In this document: positions 45,772-49,818 of the stretch, piece after piece | Layout of the letters: each line of letters opens with the position of its first letter | Numbering within the stretch: the first letter of the stretch is position 1 | Assembly: GCA_009889625.1 (NCBI GenBank) | Contig: WTZU01000007.1 | Span: 1 to 49,818, forward strand | Length of the DNA: 49,818 bases | Reading direction: 5' to 3' | DNA from: Candidatus Hikarchaeia archaeon HikBin5 | Lineage (GTDB): Archaea; Halobacteriota; Halobacteria; Halobacteriales; Hikarchaeaceae | Made by a program: the position numbers and the translations under genes | Notes under the pieces: generated by a model | What the model saw: only the letters and a program-made list of their open reading frames with translations | What the model was told of the DNA's origin: nothing | The model's database searches: none

Positions 45772-47280
45772 ATGAGCATTAAACTTCCGAAAAACCAAAA
45801 AAAAGTCTTGGAAGCGGCGAGCTCAACCAAGCAAAAAACATTCGACCAAATATCATCAGCGACTAAACTCAAACCTGAATATGTATCTGGTGCATCCTAT
45901 TCTCTTGAAGAACGAGGCTTGATCTCAATAACAACTGATTCTCATGACGAACTATTGCTCACCGATGAAGGGCATCATTATTCAAAAAATAGTCTCCCTG
46001 AGATGAGACTCTACGAAGCAGTACAACGCTTGGGCGATCTAGAAACAGAATTTGATCTTAGCCAGGCATTTGACCAATCCAATCTCGATAAAAACGAAAT
46101 TAATGTGGCCCTCTCAAACTTCGTTCGCAAAAATTATGGGACCATCGATCAAGGAAAAATAGTCGCATCTCGTGATATAGATATTCAATTGGACCCCGAA
46201 CAAGCTGCGTTAGATTCAATTAGCCAAAATCTCAAAGTAGAAGATTCAATTACAAAACGACTCGAATCAAGAGGGTTAGTAAAAGTCAACCAATCTACTG
46301 TTAGATCTATTATTTTAACTAAAGAAGGTATGGCCGTTCTACAAAAAGGAGTTAAAGTTTCTCAAAGTGTGACTAATTTGACCCCCCAAATGCTGTCAAA
46401 GGGAAACTGGGAACACATAGAATACACAGCATACAATGTTGAAGCAGAAACTGCTCCTTACATAGGAGGGCGAGTACATATCCTACGAGACACTGCAGAA
46501 AAAGTCAAAGATACCCTAGTTAGCATGGGATTCCAAGAAATGGAAGGTCCTCACGCAGATTCAGAATTTTGGATCAACGATTGTCTGTTCATGCCACAAG
46601 ACCATCCTGCAAGAACTCACTGGGATCAATTTGCACTTTCAGTGCCGCCTGCCCAAAATCTCCCCTCTGATTTAATCAAAAAAGTACAGAAAGCACATAT
46701 AGATGGCGTTGGACCAGATGGAGATGGTTATCATTCTCCCTGGTCAGAAAATGTAGCATTAGGAGTAGACTTGAGGGGGCATACAACTTCCCTCTCAATG
46801 AGGTATCTTTCAGGACAATCAATCGGAACCATCGAACCACCTCAACGGTTTTTCTCCGTTGAAAAAGTTTACCGAAATGACACGCTAGATCCTACACATT
46901 TACTTGAATTTTTCCAAATCGAAGGATGGGTAATGGCAGAAAATTTATCGGTTCGAGATCTGATGGGTACTTTCACCGAATTTTATCGTCGATTTGGAAT
47001 AACAAATTTAAAATTTAAACCCCATTATAATCCTTACACCGAACCAAGCTTCGAGATTTTTGGAGAACACCCCCGGACAGGGGCATTAATCGAAATAGGC
47101 AATTCTGGCCTTTTCCGAGAAGAAGTATTACACCCCCTTGGAGTTTCTTGCGATGTCATGGCATGGGGGCTTGCACTCGAGAGATTACTAATGTTGATGT
47201 ACGGGTTTGAAGATATAAGAGATGTCCACGGCACTCTTTGCGATCTACAACTCTTGCGTTCTACGGAGGTTCCTTATTAA
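45772..47280 (+). CDS. pheS: Phenylalanyl-tRNA synthetase alpha subunit
   Basis: This catalytic subunit of the alpha2-beta2 class II synthetase is 502 residues. Residues ~1-220 form winged-helix DNA/RNA-binding modules as in archaeal and eukaryotic PheS (KNQKKVLEAASSTKQKTFDQIS, then FVRKNYGTIDQ). The catalytic core starts with EYTAYNVEAETAP and contains motif 1-like MGFQEMEGPHADSEFWI, motif 2 KVYRNDTLDPTHLLEFFQIEG, and motif 3 GVSCDVMAWGLALERLLML. The start is the ATG immediately after the trpS stop. The pheT start overlaps its stop (TAATG). Confidence 0.95.
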   Translation: MSIKLPKNQKKVLEAASSTKQKTFDQISSATKLKPEYVSGASYSLEERGLISITTDSHDELLLTDEGHHYSKNSLPEMRLYEAVQRLGDLETEFDLSQAFDQSNLDKNEINVALSNFVRKNYGTIDQGKIVASRDIDIQLDPEQAALDSISQNLKVEDSITKRLESRGLVKVNQSTVRSIILTKEGMAVLQKGVKVSQSVTNLTPQMLSKGNWEHIEYTAYNVEAETAPYIGGRVHILRDTAEKVKDTLVSMGFQEMEGPHADSEFWINDCLFMPQDHPARTHWDQFALSVPPAQNLPSDLIKKVQKAHIDGVGPDGDGYHSPWSENVALGVDLRGHTTSLSMRYLSGQSIGTIEPPQRFFSVEKVYRNDTLDPTHLLEFFQIEGWVMAENLSVRDLMGTFTEFYRRFGITNLKFKPHYNPYTEPSFEIFGEHPRTGALIEIGNSGLFREEVLHPLGVSCDVMAWGLALERLLMLMYGFEDIRDVHGTLCDLQLLRSTEVPY

Positions 47281-49010
47281 TGCCCGTTGTGAGTCTACAT
47301 CCTGATATTTTAAGAAACATGGTAGGTATAGATGTGTCTGATGAAACACTAAAACAGGATCTATTTAACTTGGGTCTCGAATTCGATGGGGAAGATGAAG
47401 ATGGCAATTTCCAATTAGAGTTTGCGCCCGATCGATTAGATCGACTCTCAGTCGAGGGTGTCGCGCGATCTCTAAGATATCATTATGGAAAAGAAAGAGG
47501 TGTTTTCATCCCTCCTCTCAATCCTCCAACCTGGTCCATATGCATTCAACATCCTATCTCACACAATCGTCCCTATGTTACTGGTGCCATTGCACGTGGA
47601 ATCAAACTAGATGATTCTATCCTGAAATCTTTGATTCAGCTACAAGAGAAACTCCACGATACAATTGGCAGAAATAGGGCAAAAGGATCTATTGGTATCC
47701 ATGATCTCTCCATGATCAAAAGCACCGAAACCCCTGATGGGATGTCCTCTATTTATTATAAAGGCACTCCTCCTTCTGAGCCATCATTTGTTCCATTGGG
47801 CCTTCAAGAAGAGTTGACCCCTATGCAAGTCCTTGAATCACATCCAACTGGGAAAAAATACAAACAACTTGTAGAAGAAGACCGACAATATCCTGCCTTT
47901 TTCGATGAACTAGGGTTGTTTTCCTTCCCCCCTGTAATCAATGGTGCCCGAACAGAAGTTACAGTCGACACTAGGGATCTGTTCATTGAGATGACAGGTT
48001 CAGATCAATGGACCATCGATAAGATGCTAAACATAATATGTTATGCTTTGGATTCCCACGGGGCCACTCTCGAATCAATTAATATTTCCTCCCCCGATGC
48101 CTCAATTCAAAAACCCGATTTCTCCTCCGATACAAAACACATAGATCACAGCAGAGTTGAACAAATTCTAGGCATTTCACTTACTTCAAATGATATCCTA
48201 GATTCCATCGAAAGATCCGGATTAGATGCCACTCTCCTCACGCCCCCTTATCAACAAGATGATTCTCTTGAAAAATCACAGTACAAAGTTACCATTCCTC
48301 CTTATAGGGTCGATGTTCTTCACCCCATCGATATAATAGATGATATCGGTCGTGCATATGGTTTCTACAAACTTCAACCACGCTACCCAGATGTAGCAAC
48401 GATCGGCGGAAGAACGCCCAACTCCAATTTGGAACGGGCAATAAGACAAGCCCTCATCGGAACAGGATTTGAGGATTTGCTTAATTTCAATTTGATAAAC
48501 GAAGATGAAAATTTCTCCAAAATGAGATTGAAAGATGGTAAAGAAGAGGCATATGGTAACTATGAACCTGTCACAATACTTGAACCCTATTCTGCAGAAT
48601 ATACAATCATTCGGACCTGGGTTCTTCCTTCCCTTTTAATGGTATTGGAGAACAACACCCACCGTGCATATCCTCAAAATTTGATGGAAATAGGTTTCAT
48701 CGCACATACAGATCACACACAGGACAACAGAATCAAAGAAAAAAATGCTATAGCAGCTACAATAGCACATTCTCAAGCATCCTACGAAGAAGCTAAATCA
48801 AAATTGCAGGTCATTTGCCAAAGATTCAATAAAAAAATCGAAACTCTCCCCATTAGCCACCCAACTTTCATCGAAGGCCGCGCTGCTTCCATCATCATTG
48901 ATGGGAAATCCAAAGGAATCCTCGGCGAAATACACCCTGAGGTTCTAATATTACATGGTATCGAGGTCCCTGTATCTGCATTCGAATTGTCACTCGATTC
49001 TTTCATTTAA
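47280..49010 (+). CDS. pheT: Phenylalanyl-tRNA synthetase beta subunit
   Basis: The non-catalytic partner of PheS: the B1 domain lies at the N-terminus (MPVVSLHPDILRNMVGIDVSDE) and the B3/B4 tRNA-editing domain (~residues 90-250) includes RGIKLDDS. B5 is near 290-370 with VTIPPYRVDVLHPIDIIDDIGRAYG, and the B6/B7 core follows to the end. The 576-residue length suits archaeal PheT, which lacks the bacterial extra domains. I start at the ATG at 47280, overlapping the pheS stop (TAATG); an in-frame Met at 47238 is inside pheS. Confidence 0.95.
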   Translation: MPVVSLHPDILRNMVGIDVSDETLKQDLFNLGLEFDGEDEDGNFQLEFAPDRLDRLSVEGVARSLRYHYGKERGVFIPPLNPPTWSICIQHPISHNRPYVTGAIARGIKLDDSILKSLIQLQEKLHDTIGRNRAKGSIGIHDLSMIKSTETPDGMSSIYYKGTPPSEPSFVPLGLQEELTPMQVLESHPTGKKYKQLVEEDRQYPAFFDELGLFSFPPVINGARTEVTVDTRDLFIEMTGSDQWTIDKMLNIICYALDSHGATLESINISSPDASIQKPDFSSDTKHIDHSRVEQILGISLTSNDILDSIERSGLDATLLTPPYQQDDSLEKSQYKVTIPPYRVDVLHPIDIIDDIGRAYGFYKLQPRYPDVATIGGRTPNSNLERAIRQALIGTGFEDLLNFNLINEDENFSKMRLKDGKEEAYGNYEPVTILEPYSAEYTIIRTWVLPSLLMVLENNTHRAYPQNLMEIGFIAHTDHTQDNRIKEKNAIAATIAHSQASYEEAKSKLQVICQRFNKKIETLPISHPTFIEGRAASIIIDGKSKGILGEIHPEVLILHGIEVPVSAFELSLDSFI

Positions 49011-49146
49011 TTTCACACCCTCTCTCCTCATTAAGCCTAATTTTAATACATTTTTGCTATATTTTATGTAAAAACAGAAAAAAAACCTCAACGACGACCT
49101 CGAGTATATAAAGATATGGTTCATCCATGGCCAGATCTCCGATATA

Positions 49147-49153
49147 TTTATAA
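49147..49153 (+). promoter_or_regulatory. TATA box upstream of the MC1 gene
   Basis: TTTATAA lies about 26-28 bases upstream of position ~49176, predicting a transcript with a ~15-base leader before the ATG at 49191. A second TATA-like element, GTATATAAAG, lies at 49104-49113; it could serve a longer transcript but would start after the upstream ATG at 49116. Both favour the downstream start codon. Confidence 0.5.
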
Positions 49154-49190
49154 GCAGCCCTCATCACGATCCTCATGGTGGAATCAAACC

Positions 49191-49499
49191 ATGGTACGTG
49201 AAGATGGAAAACGAAATTTCGCTCTACAGGACAGAGCAGGAAACGAATCAAGTGTATTTAGCGGCAACACGCCACGACAAGCAGCATTAAAAGCTGCCCG
49301 AAGACTCGAAGATGTCGGCAATGACGAGGCAAGCGCTACACGTGTAGAAATAAGAATGAGAGAACGCGGAACAAGTAAAGTGCATATATATGATGCATGG
49401 GCATGGATGACCGATGCCCCTGCCGATTCTCCTAGCTGGATGCCTAGCGTATTAAAGGAAGCAAATGTTTCCAAAAAAGGCATCGAACGCATCGATTAA
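49191..49499 (+). CDS. Chromosomal (non-histone) protein MC1
   Basis: This 102-residue DNA-binding and bending protein organises the chromosome in haloarchaea and Methanosarcina. The match is clear: KRNFALQDRAGNESSVFSGN, TPRQAALKAARRL, RMRERGTSKVHIYDAW and PSWMPSVLKEANVSKKGIE follow the MC1 core. I use the ATG at 49191 because the MC1 fold begins there. An in-frame start at 49116 would add 25 residues (Trp/Tyr-rich) and lies too close to the upstream TATA box. The 180-base region before it is A/T-rich, and otherwise I see only the promoter elements. Confidence 0.92.
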   Translation: MVREDGKRNFALQDRAGNESSVFSGNTPRQAALKAARRLEDVGNDEASATRVEIRMRERGTSKVHIYDAWAWMTDAPADSPSWMPSVLKEANVSKKGIERID

Positions 49500-49524
49500 G
49501 ATCACCAATAAAGATCTTTTTTTA
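49498..49524 (+). terminator. Probable terminator after MC1
   Basis: AAGATC (49498-49503) pairs with GATCTT (49513-49518), giving a short stem with a 9-base A-rich loop, followed by a run of seven T at 49517-49523. The stem includes the last two bases of the stop codon. T-runs alone can end archaeal transcripts, so the hairpin may be incidental. Confidence 0.5.
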
Positions 49525-49536
49525 CGTTTTATTTTC

Positions 49537-49782
49537 TTAGGAATCCCTGCCTTTTTCCATTTTCTCAGTGTTAGTCATTCTCACACATAATGCACGAGGG
49601 GGATCCGATGGGTTTAATATCCCCCGACCTGAATTATAGGTCCGAGCTTCTATGTATGAAGCAAAACGAGGTGAGGATTTTGCCCCTGCGGTACACTCCG
49701 TAAAGACAAAATCTGATATTAACGCATAATACGAAACTTTTGACAGTTTCGGTGAATCCCGATCAGTTCCTCTGAATATCAA
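49537..49782 (-). CDS. Uncharacterised short ORF
   Basis: This 81-residue ORF is closed by a TGA upstream at 49786-49788, so it cannot extend toward the window end, and the only start in place is TTG at 49782. The composition is protein-like (SPRFASYIEARTYNSGRG, NPSDPPRALCVRM), and it fills an otherwise empty ~300-base stretch. I recognise no family, and no strong promoter is visible. It could be a real small gene, or one with a start or frame that I misjudge. Confidence 0.4.
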   Translation of the reverse strand: MIFRGTDRDSPKLSKVSYYALISDFVFTECTAGAKSSPRFASYIEARTYNSGRGILNPSDPPRALCVRMTNTEKMEKGRDS

Positions 49783-49818
49783 CTTTCAAAAATGGAGGAC
49801 ACAACACAGTGTTCGTCA

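Noticed and set aside
49803-49813. Short palindrome AACACAGTGTT at the window end
   Set aside because: Five-base arms with one central base are expected by chance and the context is cut off by the window edge.
1-49818. Mobile element, prophage, CRISPR or defence island
   Set aside because: No transposase, integrase, Cas, restriction or toxin-antitoxin motif and no regularly spaced repeats were found; nearly all genes are housekeeping.

Overview
The window is a contiguous, gene-dense piece of an archaeal chromosome. Archaeal markers include an initiator tRNA-Met with an A1:U72 pair, PCNA, a primase large subunit, an Hjc resolvase, an RFC-type clamp loader, eIF1A, a RIO1 kinase, a thermosome, ribosomal protein L40e, archaeal TrpRS/TyrRS/PheRS, tRNA-splicing endonuclease, a mevalonate-pathway decarboxylase and chromatin protein MC1. 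Many features are haloarchaeal in type: a paired TatC plus a double-length TatC, the endA-trpS-pheS-pheT run, the asd-rfcC-rnz neighbourhood, an Lrp gene divergent from glnA, a Tat-lipoprotein signal, and MC1. Yet base composition is low in GC (about 40% by eye) and the proteins are rich in Lys and Ile, without the strong Asp/Glu excess of salt-in halophiles. My inference is a relative of the Halobacteria that is not an extreme halophile, such as the Marine Group IV / Hikarchaeia type. This is an inference from gene content and was not checked by phylogeny.

Layout: 1-4.9 kb holds the initiator tRNA, two divergent tatC genes, a VUT-family transporter and rlmE. 5-9.6 kb is replication and repair (pcn, priL, hjc), with a tetracycline-type MFS transporter and a conserved unknown protein facing priL. 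9.6-12.2 kb has adenosylhomocysteinase followed at a distance by a cyclic amidohydrolase likely acting on SAH, MTA or 5'-deoxyadenosine. 12.3-16.8 kb has hisG, trmG10, asd-rfcC and RNase Z. 16.9-21.5 kb is translation and folding: tyrS, eIF1A-RIO1-KH protein, thermosome. 21.5-29.8 kb has lrp/glnA, trm1, a SWIM protein, hisH, a family 4 uracil-DNA glycosylase, L40e, tsr3, a LysE-type exporter and a rhodanese lipoprotein.

29.8-37.4 kb runs serS, then six co-oriented genes (methyltransferase, ThuA-like, bifunctional-nuclease family, gamma-glutamyltransferase family, MFS, mvaD). 37.4-43.2 kb is metabolic: a short-chain dehydrogenase, a beta-hydroxyacid dehydrogenase, a full-length AcnA-type aconitase and another MFS transporter. 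43.3-49.0 kb is a tightly coupled endA-trpS-pheS-pheT run, followed by the MC1 gene and one uncharacterised short ORF at the edge.

Genes are packed with 4-base or 1-base overlaps in many places, and some upstream TATA spacings suit short or absent leaders. I see no insertion sequences, CRISPR arrays, rRNA genes or prophage. Apart from the last ~300 bases, no gap above 300 bases lacks a gene. No clearly novel multi-gene system stands out. The most unusual items are a helix-hairpin-helix domain fused to TatC, and an unknown zinc-ribbon protein with a primase-like tail beside priL.
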